Source: DATGZX01 sp035296965
Lineage (GTDB): Bacteria; Planctomycetota; Planctomycetia; Gemmatales; Gemmataceae
Direction: 5' to 3'
Length of the DNA stretch: 48,435 nucleotides
NCBI GenBank assembly: GCA_035296965.1
Contig: DATGZX010000099.1
Location: 1-48,435 of the forward strand
The notes beneath the pieces are model-generated. The model did no database searches and was not told the origin of the DNA. It saw only the letters and a program-made list of their open reading frames with translations. Shown here one piece after another: positions 31,382 through 40,475 of this stretch. Numbering within the stretch: position 1 is the first letter of the stretch; every line of letters begins with the position of its first letter. Both the position numbers and the translations under genes were made by a program.

Positions 31382-32875
31382 TTGAGGGGAATCTACCGCG
31401 ATCTTTTGAAGCATTCGAGCGTGTACGGCGTCGGCCAAATCCTCAGCCGACTCGCTTCCTTTTTGCTTCTGCCTCTGTACACGAGGTACTTGCATCGAGC
31501 CGACTACGGCTGCATCGCGATCCTCGATCTCACCACAGTCGTCCTCGCGATCCTGATCGGCGGCGGCATGGCACAGGCCGTCAACCGCTACCATTTCGAT
31601 GCGAATAACGAGCGCGAGCGCGATCAGGTTTGGTGGTCTGGGCTAACGTTCATCCTTCTTGTTTCACTCGCCTTCGTCATTCCGGCATGGTATCTCCGGG
31701 ATTACATCGCCGAGTGGACCTTGCCGGGAGAAGCCAACGGCTCCTACTACTACTCTCTCGTGTTGCCCACGCTGCTGCTGGGCATGGTTGCGGAATTGCC
31801 TTCGACCTATTTACGGGTCCAAAAGTGGTCGGGGATCTTCGTCTCGTTGTCGCTCGGCCGACTCCTTCTCAACATCGCGCTGAACGTCTACTTCCTGGTG
31901 TATCGCGGCTGGGGAGTGGCAGGCGTCCTCACAGGCAATCTAATCTGTCAGGCGGTGTCGTCCGCGATTCTCCTGGGAATCCTGGCATGCACGCGCGGGC
32001 GTTACGTGTTTTATTCGCCTATCGTCCGCAAGCTCCTAATTTTTGCCAGCCCGCTGGTGTTGAGCGCTCTCTTGTCGACCATTACCCAGCGTGCCAACAG
32101 TTACTTCCTGGAGTACTTCTGCAATCGGGACGACGTGGGTCTCTACTCGCTGGCCTTTCAGATCGGCCAGGGAATGAACTCTTTCTTCATCATGCCATTC
32201 GCCTCGATCTGGGGAGTAGCCATCTATGAAATTGCCAAGCAGCCAAATCCAAAGGCGGTCTATGTCAGGGTATTCAATTATTTCATTTACGGCCTGATGC
32301 TGCTAATGTTCGGCGTCTCGCTGTTCGCCCGGCCGCTGCTCAGGATCATGGCTACGAGCGAGTATGAGCCTGCGGCGAACCTTATTCCGGTAATCTGCCT
32401 GGCCTACGTGTTCTTCAGCATGCACGACCACTTTCGCATCCCCGTGCTTTTGAGCAAACGAACAACCACGCTGCTACCCGCCTATTTCGTTGCGGCGTTC
32501 ATGAGTATCGTGCTGAACTTGTCTTTGATTCCCTTGTTCGGCATGGCAGGGGCGGCATGGGCCAGCGTGTTCGCTTTCATGGCATTCTCCTTCACCGGAT
32601 TGTGGCTCTACCGTCGCGTCGACCGGTACAACTACCCATTGCTGCGTTGTGGCAGCGTACTGGCCGGTATGGCGATTTCCCTGCTTGTGTGCAGAGGTTT
32701 AGATCGTGTCCTGAATTCTTTTCTGCTTTCCTTTGGCCTAATGACCCTCGTGTGGCTTGCCTGGGCCGTCGCTCTCTTCGGCAGGGACGGATATCGTCTT
32801 CTCCTCATTCGTTTTCCGTCGGCTCAAACAGGTTCCCTGGAGCTTGGCACCCCCCAAACAGCGCAAAGTTCCTGA
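31382..32875 (+). CDS. Wzx-like polysaccharide flippase
   Basis: This is a lipid-linked oligosaccharide flippase of the MOP/polysaccharide synthase family, moving repeat units across the inner membrane. The 497-residue protein has about 12-14 hydrophobic segments and starts LLKHSSVYGVGQILSRLASFLLLPLYTRYL, a typical Wzx N-terminus with GxxGQxxxR-like spacing. The start is TTG 31382 with AGGGG at 31371-31375. The only alternative, GTG 31375, is in another frame. It is preceded by about 70 bases after the cytochrome gene. Confidence 0.88.
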   Translation: MRGIYRDLLKHSSVYGVGQILSRLASFLLLPLYTRYLHRADYGCIAILDLTTVVLAILIGGGMAQAVNRYHFDANNERERDQVWWSGLTFILLVSLAFVIPAWYLRDYIAEWTLPGEANGSYYYSLVLPTLLLGMVAELPSTYLRVQKWSGIFVSLSLGRLLLNIALNVYFLVYRGWGVAGVLTGNLICQAVSSAILLGILACTRGRYVFYSPIVRKLLIFASPLVLSALLSTITQRANSYFLEYFCNRDDVGLYSLAFQIGQGMNSFFIMPFASIWGVAIYEIAKQPNPKAVYVRVFNYFIYGLMLLMFGVSLFARPLLRIMATSEYEPAANLIPVICLAYVFFSMHDHFRIPVLLSKRTTTLLPAYFVAAFMSIVLNLSLIPLFGMAGAAWASVFAFMAFSFTGLWLYRRVDRYNYPLLRCGSVLAGMAISLLVCRGLDRVLNSFLLSFGLMTLVWLAWAVALFGRDGYRLLLIRFPSAQTGSLELGTPQTAQSS

Positions 32876-32914
32876 ATCGGCTCCAGTTCTAGGGGCAGCT
32901 ATCTAAGCGATGCA

Positions 32915-33937
32915 ATGATCATCTATTTCTCGACAGTCGTGCGTTCGGCGCCGCTCCACTTGGGCGGCGAGCTTGTCAAGCTTGATTGGGATCGCAAGGA
33001 GATCCTTGGCAGAACGCAGATCGTTCCCAACGATCCGATGATTCACGACTTGAATCCCCGGGGAGGCACACGAGGCGGGCGCGGCATCCTCGTCAAGAAC
33101 GGCGAAGTGTACACCGCCTCGTACCACACTTTGCACGTTTTTGACAGGACACTACAGCCCCTTCGCCCTATCAGCAACCGGCTCTTCGCTGGTCTGCATG
33201 AATTGTGCTGGGACGGGGATGCTATCTGGGCGACTGCCACGTCGACCGGCGGAGCCCTCAGGGTTTCCCAAGATGGCGAGACGTTGAGAACCTGGTGGGC
33301 TCGCGAAGACCCAGTCCTTGTTAAGCATTTCGATTTATCTCCCCATCCGTTCCCCAAGGATCGAGACAATCGATTGATCGATCTTGCCGAGGCCGACAAG
33401 GACCGCAGTCACGTCCACCTCAATGCCATTACCATGCTGGATGGCCGCCCCCTGGCGCTGTTGAACCGCCTGGGTTGCCTGGTCAAGCTATACCCAACGG
33501 AGATCGTGGTGCACGATCCATCTCTACGAGGCTGCCACAATATTTTGGTGACTTCGGACAGACAGCTTGTGATTAACGACACGGTGAACAGGGCGGTTGC
33601 CATTTACGACGCGGAAGGCAGTTTAGTGCAGCGCATCGAGCTTAAGCGTTACCGGCTCGTTCGCAAGATCCTGTTGCGCTGGGGACTGCGCACCGCGCGC
33701 CTTTGGCTTGGAAAGCACTGTCCTTCGCACCGAATAGAGCAGTTACTGGTGCGCAACATTTCGGCCTCCAGGCCGGTGTTTGTGCGCGGACTGGCGGAGA
33801 CAGACCGTGGGACGCTTCTAGTCGGAATCTCCCCCGCGACGATCCTGGAAATAGAAAAGCACACCCAGGAGCTCGTGGACTCCTATTCATACTCCAACAA
33901 CGTGAACGTATGCGTGCACGGATTGACTTGCGCCTGA
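32915..33937 (+). CDS. hypothetical beta-propeller-like protein
   Basis: The 340-residue protein has no signal peptide or membrane helix. Repeated short beta-blade patterns are visible: GILVKNGEVYTASYHTLHVFD, LHELCWDGDAIWATATS, LNAITMLDGRPLALLN, CHNILVTSDRQLVINDTVNRAVAIYD and FVRGLAETDRGTLLVGIS. These suggest a six- or seven-bladed propeller. I recall similar proteins (TIGR03032-like) beside sulfotransferases and glycosyltransferases; their role is unknown. The sulfotransferase gene follows 125 bases downstream, supporting linked function. The start is ATG 32915, 39 bases after the flippase. Confidence 0.6.
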   Translation: MIIYFSTVVRSAPLHLGGELVKLDWDRKEILGRTQIVPNDPMIHDLNPRGGTRGGRGILVKNGEVYTASYHTLHVFDRTLQPLRPISNRLFAGLHELCWDGDAIWATATSTGGALRVSQDGETLRTWWAREDPVLVKHFDLSPHPFPKDRDNRLIDLAEADKDRSHVHLNAITMLDGRPLALLNRLGCLVKLYPTEIVVHDPSLRGCHNILVTSDRQLVINDTVNRAVAIYDAEGSLVQRIELKRYRLVRKILLRWGLRTARLWLGKHCPSHRIEQLLVRNISASRPVFVRGLAETDRGTLLVGISPATILEIEKHTQELVDSYSYSNNVNVCVHGLTCA

Positions 33938-34062
33938 TTAAGGAAACTTGTTCGCTGGCGCAAGCAGGGCATTAAGTCATCGATTGGGAAGACCGTGTAC
34001 CCACGAACGAGGCGCGCCCCGATGAACGCGTTAATGGTAAGGGAAGGCCAGGAGAGCAAGCT

Positions 34063-35139
34063 ATGAAAATCGGGGCCTGGTTCCGCCGCAGGCTCCGTGG
34101 ATACTTCTTTAGCCTGTTGCGGCGGATCTCCGAGACGGACGACGGTAGAGCAATTGTAGCTGATGGCCTCAAGGGGTTGTTGCGCTGGCGGCCAGTGCTC
34201 GGCGCGGGCGGCCAAGAATTTACGGAGAGCCCGTACCCGGAATTGGGGGGAGGCCAGCAGGAGAATCGAGCTGCCAAGCGCAGGGACGTGGTCATTATTT
34301 CCGGACGGTTCCGCAGCGGTTCGACGCTCCTATGGAACATTTTCCGTCACATAGAAGGATGCGTCGCGTTTTACGAGCCATTCAATGAACGCCGATGGTT
34401 TGATCCTTCCTTGCGCGGCGAGCGAGTAGATCCGACGCACAAGCAGGTCGAAAACTATTGGAAAGAGTATGACGGGCTTGAGCACTTAGGCGATTACTAC
34501 AAAGAGGAGTGGACGTACCGAAATCTTTACATGGATGAGGAGTTTTGGAACCCGGGGATGAAGCGGTACATCGACCTGCTCATCAACAAGACGACTGGTC
34601 GGCCCGTGCTGCAATTCAACCGGATTGATTTTCGCCTGCCCTGGATCAGACATCATTATCCACTGGCAAAAATCATCCACCTGTACCGACACCCGCGCGA
34701 TCAGTGGTGCTCCGCGCTCCTGGACTTGAAACGCTTCGGCAAGGACGAGAGCTTTGCGGAGTTCGCCGTTTGCGACGACTTCTACCTGCTCAACTGGGCA
34801 CGCGATCTGAAATACCATTTCCCATTTCTCGATCAGGAGGAAGTTTCAAATCCGTACCAACTCTTCTACTACATCTGGAAGCTGTCATACCTGTTCGGGC
34901 GACGCTATAGTGACTATTCGATTTGTTTCGAACACCTCGTCAGCGACCCGCCGACCGAACTGCAGGCCCTGTTTAGCGTCGTGGAGATCGAACATTACGA
35001 GCTCACGCAACTGAAGCAGCTGATCATGACGCCCGGAATTGGCAGATGGAAGAATTTCGCGGACCCAGAATGGTTTCAAATGCAAGAGTCGGTTTGTGAA
35101 GCCGTTTTGGCAGAATTCTTTTCGAAACTCAGGGACTAA
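34063..35139 (+). CDS. PAPS-dependent sulfotransferase
   Basis: This enzyme transfers sulfate from PAPS to a hydroxyl group, here probably on the exopolysaccharide or its precursor. The 358-residue protein has the 5'-phosphosulfate-binding loop GRFRSGSTLLWNIF at about 81-94. The 3'-phosphate-binding motif LYRHPRDQWCSALLD starts near residue 207, and a terminal sulfotransferase helix region (PGIGRWKNFADPEW) is present. There is no signal peptide, so it acts in the cytoplasm. AGGAG stands ten bases before the ATG. The stop TAA shares a base with the start of the next glycosyltransferase, implying coupling. Confidence 0.87.
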   Translation: MKIGAWFRRRLRGYFFSLLRRISETDDGRAIVADGLKGLLRWRPVLGAGGQEFTESPYPELGGGQQENRAAKRRDVVIISGRFRSGSTLLWNIFRHIEGCVAFYEPFNERRWFDPSLRGERVDPTHKQVENYWKEYDGLEHLGDYYKEEWTYRNLYMDEEFWNPGMKRYIDLLINKTTGRPVLQFNRIDFRLPWIRHHYPLAKIIHLYRHPRDQWCSALLDLKRFGKDESFAEFAVCDDFYLLNWARDLKYHFPFLDQEEVSNPYQLFYYIWKLSYLFGRRYSDYSICFEHLVSDPPTELQALFSVVEIEHYELTQLKQLIMTPGIGRWKNFADPEWFQMQESVCEAVLAEFFSKLRD

Positions 35140-36470
35140 TGCTAGAGAAACTTACGCGCACTTCATCGAATGCAGCAGAGGGTGACTGTGACGACAACCC
35201 GCCCGTCCGGCCTGCGCCACAAGGAGGCAGAATTTCAGCACCCGCACAAGAAGGAAGCGGCGGCGATCGCTGCCCTATAAAACTGCGCGGGCCCAAGGCA
35301 CTCCTTGTAAGCGAGATCTTCCCCCCGCGGATCGGCGGCACCGGGCGCTTATATTGGGAAATCTACCGGCGGATGCCACGGGATGAAGTCGTTATTGCTG
35401 CCGGCGAACATCCGCAGCAGGCGAGGTTCGATCTGGCGACCGATTTGTGCTTGAGACGAGTACCTCTCACCATGCACCAATGGGGAATTCGCAGTTTGGA
35501 AGGGCTCCGCGGCTACTGGCGCGGATTCCGCTCTCTGCGCCGCTTGATTCTCACTGAGGGAATTCAAGTAATCCACGCCGGCCGTACCCTGCCGGAAGGC
35601 CTGATGGCACGGATGCTCAAGACTTGGTACGGTATCCCCTATCTTTGCCACGTTCACGGCGAAGAGATTAACACGGCCTCGACGAGCCGCGAGTTGAGCT
35701 GGCTTACGCGGCGGGTTCTCAATGGCGCTGAATTCCTAATCGCCAGTAGCGAGAATACCGCAAGGCTTCTACACACCGACTGGCTGCAGCCCTCGACCAA
35801 AGTACGCGTGCACCACCCCGGCGTGGACGCTGGGCGCTTTGTTCCCCGTGACCGGGACCCCGCTGTCCGGGAGCGTCTCGGTTGGAACAATCGCACTGTG
35901 GTTCTAACGGTCGGACGATTACAGTTGCGCAAAGGGCAGGATCAGATGATCCTGGCTATGCCCAAACTTCGCGAGGCCATCCCCGACATCTTGTATGTCA
36001 TTGTGGGGGATGGGCCGGAGCGTGAGCATTTGCGGAACTTGGTTGCAGGGACCGGGGTCGAGGATTGTGTCCGGTTCCTTGGCGAGCCCAATGACGAACA
36101 GCTCATCGCCTGCTATCAACAGTGCGACCTCTTCATCCTGCCCAACCGACAGGTTGGCATGGACATCGAAGGTTTTGGGATAGTGCTTCTGGAGGCACAG
36201 GCGTGCGGCAAGGCTGTGTTGGCTGGAACTTCCGGCGGCACAGCGGAGACGATGCGAATTCCCGAGACCGGGCGCGTGGTGTCCTGTGAGGGACCGGAGA
36301 AACTGGCCAGCATGGTCATCGATATGCTGGGCAATCGGGCCGAGCTGGCAAATATGGGTCAGCGCGCTCGCCAGTGGGTTCAAGAGCAGTTCGATTGGAC
36401 GCGGCTCGCCGGGCGAGCGAGGCAATTATTTCTGGAGGTTCCTGCTGGCCCGAAGTTTCGGGAAGATTGA
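35139..36470 (+). CDS. glycosyltransferase family 4
   Basis: This is a GT-B retaining glycosyltransferase for repeat-unit assembly. The first 50 of its 443 residues look unstructured and family-foreign (TSSNAAEGDCDDNPPVRPAP), then a typical acceptor domain begins at KALLVSEIFPPRIGGTGRLYW. The donor site includes VLTVGRLQLRKGQD, YVIVGDGPEREHL and the E-x7-E motif in EGFGIVLLEAQACGK. The ATG overlaps the sulfotransferase stop by one base. No methionine precedes the domain later on, so the tail may be real. Donor and acceptor sugars cannot be told from sequence. Confidence 0.88.
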   Translation: MLEKLTRTSSNAAEGDCDDNPPVRPAPQGGRISAPAQEGSGGDRCPIKLRGPKALLVSEIFPPRIGGTGRLYWEIYRRMPRDEVVIAAGEHPQQARFDLATDLCLRRVPLTMHQWGIRSLEGLRGYWRGFRSLRRLILTEGIQVIHAGRTLPEGLMARMLKTWYGIPYLCHVHGEEINTASTSRELSWLTRRVLNGAEFLIASSENTARLLHTDWLQPSTKVRVHHPGVDAGRFVPRDRDPAVRERLGWNNRTVVLTVGRLQLRKGQDQMILAMPKLREAIPDILYVIVGDGPEREHLRNLVAGTGVEDCVRFLGEPNDEQLIACYQQCDLFILPNRQVGMDIEGFGIVLLEAQACGKAVLAGTSGGTAETMRIPETGRVVSCEGPEKLASMVIDMLGNRAELANMGQRARQWVQEQFDWTRLAGRARQLFLEVPAGPKFRED

Positions 36471-36486
36471 CGAAGCATTCGCTCGC

Positions 36487-37071
36487 ATGAAAGCCTTACT
36501 GAAGACTGTTGCCAATGTTGTTTGTAAACTTCTGGTCCTCCCGGCGTTCGCGCTGTACACGCTGGGCAAGTCGGCATTGGGGGCCGAGAAGGCATTCCCC
36601 GGTTGGTCTCAAGCGTTCAGTCTCCTCCCCGGGCTTTCTGGCGTATATTTGAGAAGGGCGTTTTATCAGATGGTTTTGCCCCAGTGCGGTGCGGACGCCT
36701 GCCTGACTTTTGGAACTATTTTTTCTCATCCGACTGCGAAGGTGGGCCGGAATGTCTATGTAGGTGCGTATTGCTGTCTTGGCGACGTTACCCTGGAAGA
36801 CGACGTATTGCTTGGATCGCAGGTCTCTATCATGAATGGCGGAGCCCAGCATGGGATTGAACGGCTCGATCTCCCTATCCGGGAGCAGCCTGGGACCTGG
36901 CAGCATATTGTCATCGGCACAGACACTTGGATAGGCGATCGAGCGGCCGTACTGGCAAATGTCGGCAAGCACTGCGTGATTGGCGCAGGGTCAGTCGTCA
37001 TCGATCCGATCCAGGATTACGCCATTGCCGTTGGGGTGCCGGCGCGCGTGATCCGCCTTCGCAACAGCTGA
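36487..37071 (+). CDS. hexapeptide-repeat acyltransferase
   Basis: The 194-residue protein starts with an amphipathic or hydrophobic N-terminus (VVCKLLVLPAFALYTLGKSAL), then a left-handed beta-helix of hexapeptide turns (VGRNVYVGAYCCLGDVTLEDDVLLGSQVSI; IVIGTDTWIGDRAAVLANVGKHCVIGAGSVVI). The loop MNGGAQHGIERLD supplies a catalytic-type His. It resembles WbbJ/CysE-type O-acetyltransferases and probably acetylates a sugar. The hydrophobic start could attach it to the membrane. The true start is ATG 36487; the open frame extends 201 bases upstream into the glycosyltransferase gene. Confidence 0.82.
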   Translation: MKALLKTVANVVCKLLVLPAFALYTLGKSALGAEKAFPGWSQAFSLLPGLSGVYLRRAFYQMVLPQCGADACLTFGTIFSHPTAKVGRNVYVGAYCCLGDVTLEDDVLLGSQVSIMNGGAQHGIERLDLPIREQPGTWQHIVIGTDTWIGDRAAVLANVGKHCVIGAGSVVIDPIQDYAIAVGVPARVIRLRNS

Positions 37072-37145
37072 GCGACCACGCGAGAGTTGCCAGCGCTCTT
37101 CAATTTCTGCAACACCTAAAGGATATGGTCTTGGACAGGGAAAAC

Positions 37146-38600
37146 ATGTCCACATCTCACCCGCGAACTACATGGGCCGGTCAGGTCGGTTGGCTTCGGC
37201 GGGCAGCAAGCTTCCCGCTCCTGGCGGGGCGTGCGCTGCACTGGCGCACGGGCCATTGGCTTCCCAGTTATCTCGCTCATCACCGCCCCTTCGACGTCCG
37301 AGCCCTTCCGGCGAATGCGCCAATCGACCTCATCGTGCTCGTTGTCGATCATTTCGAGCCTGCCGTGGATGACGCACCTGAGGCCGCCATCGAATCCGTG
37401 GTCACCTGGTGCAAGGCGTACGAAGATATCGCCGACGCCTGTCAGGACGCCGACGGCCGGCGCCCGCAGCACTCCTGGTTCTACGCGGCCGACAATCCGG
37501 TCTTTGGCTGTTTGCAAGCGCTCAGCGACTCTGCGTTCCGCGGCTACGGCGAGGTAGATTTTCATCTTCATCACGGCCATGATACGCACGAGACATTTGC
37601 GGCGAAGCTTGACAGCGGCTTGCAGTGGTTCAACTCAGCCGGCGCGATGCTGACGGCCGAGGAGACGCCGCGTGGCCGCTTTGGCTATATCGCAGGCAAC
37701 TGGGCCCTTGACAATGGCGCCGGTCACGACGCCTGGAGCGGCTGCAACACCGAACTGATCGCCCTGCGCGAGGCGGGCTGCTATGCCGACTTCACCTTCC
37801 CCGCTCTCGCTTCGCCGGCCCAGCCGCGAAAAACCAACGCCATTTATTACGCCACCGACACTCCCGGGCCCAAGTCATACGACTCGGGAATCGACGTCGA
37901 GGTAGGCCGACCTGCAACCGGCGATCTCATGATTTTTCAGGGACCGCTACTGCTTGATTGGTACTCGGGGAAGATTGAGGACAGCGCGCTGGAGTTCGCG
38001 TCCGTGCCAAATGCCGCGCGCATGGACGCCTGGCTGCGCGCGAACGTTCATGTTAAGGGCCGGCCGGAATGGATCTTCGTGAAACTCCACACGCACGGGA
38101 TGCAGGCCCGCAATATGTTCTTGAGCCCTGCCATCGAGACAATGTTCCGCATGATGTGCGAGCGCTGGAACAAACCCCCCTTCCGTCTCCACTTCGTCAC
38201 GGCCCGCGAGGCCTACAACATCGTCAAGGCGGCGGAAGCGGGTATGCAGGGCGACCCCAACGATTACCGAGACTACCTGACTCCGCCTCCGGCAAACCGC
38301 CGCATCCGGTGCAACCGGCCATGGCGTTTACTTCATTACACGACTGACAGGATCTCTTTGGAAATTCTCCAGCCTGGCCAAGTGGAGGTCCATTTCGCGG
38401 CCGGTCCTTTGAGGTTGGCACGTGGCAAGATCAGGCGCATTGACTTGCGTTACCAGCAAGAAACCGTCACCGAACTAAAGATCGACGGCGAAGGGGAATT
38501 TGACGTTCAGGCCGCACGCCGCTCCTGCGAAACACGCCCTGGCCATTCGATTACTGAAGAAAACTCGCCGCGTTTCACTTCAAGCTCTGTTCCAGGATAA
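37146..38600 (+). CDS. polysaccharide-deacetylase-like hydrolase (tentative)
   Basis: The 484-residue protein has no clear signal peptide but has a hydrophobic patch near residues 20-30. Motifs resembling carbohydrate esterase 4 (NodB) enzymes are visible: LIVLVVDHFEPAVDDAPEA with Asp/His near residue 66, DFHLHHGHDTHETFAAKL with an H-x3-H pattern near 145, and GYIAGNWALDNG. WIFVKLHTHGMQARN lies further on and a beta-rich C-terminal domain follows. If correct it would remove acetyl groups from an N-acetyl sugar. The assignment rests on motif spacing only; a related metal-dependent hydrolase is possible. ATG 37146 follows AGGGAAAAC; ATG 37125 is an in-frame alternative. Confidence 0.5.
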   Translation: MSTSHPRTTWAGQVGWLRRAASFPLLAGRALHWRTGHWLPSYLAHHRPFDVRALPANAPIDLIVLVVDHFEPAVDDAPEAAIESVVTWCKAYEDIADACQDADGRRPQHSWFYAADNPVFGCLQALSDSAFRGYGEVDFHLHHGHDTHETFAAKLDSGLQWFNSAGAMLTAEETPRGRFGYIAGNWALDNGAGHDAWSGCNTELIALREAGCYADFTFPALASPAQPRKTNAIYYATDTPGPKSYDSGIDVEVGRPATGDLMIFQGPLLLDWYSGKIEDSALEFASVPNAARMDAWLRANVHVKGRPEWIFVKLHTHGMQARNMFLSPAIETMFRMMCERWNKPPFRLHFVTAREAYNIVKAAEAGMQGDPNDYRDYLTPPPANRRIRCNRPWRLLHYTTDRISLEILQPGQVEVHFAAGPLRLARGKIRRIDLRYQQETVTELKIDGEGEFDVQAARRSCETRPGHSITEENSPRFTSSSVPG

Positions 38601-38657
38601 GATAAGAGCCGGAGGTTCGACCTTTGGCGCGAAGGGTTCTGCGGGAGCAAAGCACTT

Positions 38658-39386
38658 ATGCACTTGCGCGGAGTGATCCTGGCCGGCGGCAAGGGAACCA
38701 GACTCGGTGAGTTGACCAAAGTCACTAACAAGCATTTGCTGCCCGTCGGCCCGCTGCCCATGGTTTACTACCCGCTCAAGAAATTGGTCGGGGCAGGGAT
38801 CAGCGATGTTCTTCTCGTCTCCGGCACAGAGCACATGGGGGATTTTGTCGAGCTTCTCGGCTCTGGTCGAGAATATGGTTGCCGGCTGACCTACCGCGTT
38901 CAGGATGAGGCCGGCGGCATCGCCCAGGCCCTTGGTCTTGCAGAACTTTTTTGTGCAGACGCCAGGTGCGTGGTAATCCTGGGCGACAACGTTTTTCTCG
39001 ACCCGCTCAGTTCGATCCTCGCGAACGCAAATCGAGCTCCCGATCATGCCTGGGTTGTTCTGAAGCGCGTTCCGGACCCAGGGCGCTACGGAGTTGCCGA
39101 GATCCGGGAGGGACGGATCATCGGCATCGAGGAAAAGCCAAAAGAGCCCAAGAGCGATAACGCGGTTGCAGGCATCTACGTGTACCCCCCCGACGTGTTC
39201 GATATTGTCGAACATCTGCAGCCGAGTCGGCGCGGCGAGCTTGAAATCACGGATGTAAACCGGCAATACTTGCGCGAAAAGCGCCTGGGCCATTCATCCC
39301 TCGAGGGATACTGGACCGATGCGGGCACGCCAGATTCGTTGGCCCTCGCAAACCAGCTCGTACGCGAAGCTCCGCCGCTTTTTTGA
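38658..39386 (+). CDS. glucose-1-phosphate thymidylyltransferase-like (RmlA-type)
   Basis: This sugar nucleotidyltransferase makes dTDP-glucose or a related NDP-sugar precursor. The 242-residue protein has the signature GVILAGGKGTRLG at residues 5-17, the lysine-containing KHLLPVGPLPMVYYPL, the Mg-binding GDNVFLDPL, EEKPKEPKSDNAVAGIYVYP with the second catalytic lysine, and the ending GYWTDAGTPDSL. It is shorter than classical RmlA (about 290), matching the compact form. No rmlB, rmlC or rmlD is in the window, so the sugar product is uncertain. The following gene starts immediately after its stop. Confidence 0.85.
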   Translation: MHLRGVILAGGKGTRLGELTKVTNKHLLPVGPLPMVYYPLKKLVGAGISDVLLVSGTEHMGDFVELLGSGREYGCRLTYRVQDEAGGIAQALGLAELFCADARCVVILGDNVFLDPLSSILANANRAPDHAWVVLKRVPDPGRYGVAEIREGRIIGIEEKPKEPKSDNAVAGIYVYPPDVFDIVEHLQPSRRGELEITDVNRQYLREKRLGHSSLEGYWTDAGTPDSLALANQLVREAPPLF

Positions 39387-40463
39387 ATGTTCGTGCGATT
39401 CATATTCATGCAGTTGGTTCGTAATCGATCGCTGCGCATTGCTGGGATGGCCCTTGCGGCCGTCCTGACGGCAGCTTGCTTTGCCGAAGCAGGCCAGAAG
39501 CCGGAGCGCGCCTCAGTCGATCAGTCGGTCGAACGTGCGTTGGCATTCCTGCAATTGAGCCAGGCACCTGACGGCGCTTGGCGCACCCATAACATCAAAG
39601 ATGCGGCGATTACCGGACTGGCCGTGATGGCGTTTCTGTCCGCAGGCCATGTTCCGGGCGAGGGACCCTACGGCGATACCGTTGAGAAGGGGCTACGTTG
39701 GGTCCTGGACGCTCAGCAGCCCAACGGCATGATGGGTAGCGCCGGTCATCATCCCATGTATCACCAGGGCATCTGTACCCTCATGCTGGCCGAGGTCGCC
39801 GGCATGACCAGCGCCAAGGTTGGGAGTGAAGTCCGGGAGAAGCTGCAGAAGGCGGTCCAGGTGATCCTGATTGCACAACGGGCGCGCGGCATCGAAGGAG
39901 GAGGTTGGCGTTACGAGGTACGCGGCTTTGACAGCGATTTGAGCGTTTCCGGCTGGCAGATCATGGCCCTGCGCGCCGCCAAGGACCTCGGGTGCGACGT
40001 ACCACAAGAGAATATCGAGCGAGCCATCGGTTTCATTCAGCGCTGCCGCGATCCAATTACCGGCGGCTTTCGCTATCGCCCAGGAAACCGCGTGACCGCC
40101 GCATGCACAGGGACCGGCATCCTGGCCCTCGAAGTCTGCAGCAAGGAATTCCACGGCTCTCCCGAGCTTCAGCAAGCGGGTAGCCTTATTCTCAAGAACG
40201 CGCCGTGGAATAGCGAGCACGATTCCTACGCTGTGTACTATTGCACCCAGGCCATGTATCAACTGGGCGACAATTACTGGAACGTCTACCGGCCACAGCT
40301 TCACGAGGCTCTCCTGAACAGGCAGCGCCGCAATGGAAGCTGGGATGGTGAGGCGGGTCCGGACTACGGCACCGCCATGGCAATCCTTGCCCTTACGGTT
40401 GATTATGGCTTCCTGCCGATTTACCAACGCGGCACCGACGCGGCCGCCAAAACTGACAAATGA
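39387..40463 (+). CDS. secreted terpene-cyclase-fold (squalene oxidase repeat) protein
   Basis: The 358-residue protein has a signal peptide (RIAGMALAAVLTAACFAEAG). Alpha/alpha toroid repeats of the prenyltransferase/squalene-oxidase type follow: ALAFLQLSQAPDGAWRT, GLRWVLDAQQPNGMMGSAG, AIGFIQRCRDPITGGFRYRP and ALLNRQRRNGSWDGEAGPDYGTAMAIL. The QxxxGxW-like repeats are evident, but the DXDD acid of squalene-hopene cyclase is not. Planctomycetes contain many such exported proteins; the activity is unknown. A role in binding or modifying the polymer is inference. ATG 39408 is an alternative start. Confidence 0.75.
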   Translation: MFVRFIFMQLVRNRSLRIAGMALAAVLTAACFAEAGQKPERASVDQSVERALAFLQLSQAPDGAWRTHNIKDAAITGLAVMAFLSAGHVPGEGPYGDTVEKGLRWVLDAQQPNGMMGSAGHHPMYHQGICTLMLAEVAGMTSAKVGSEVREKLQKAVQVILIAQRARGIEGGGWRYEVRGFDSDLSVSGWQIMALRAAKDLGCDVPQENIERAIGFIQRCRDPITGGFRYRPGNRVTAACTGTGILALEVCSKEFHGSPELQQAGSLILKNAPWNSEHDSYAVYYCTQAMYQLGDNYWNVYRPQLHEALLNRQRRNGSWDGEAGPDYGTAMAILALTVDYGFLPIYQRGTDAAAKTDK

Positions 40464-40475
40464 CAGGATAAAGTC

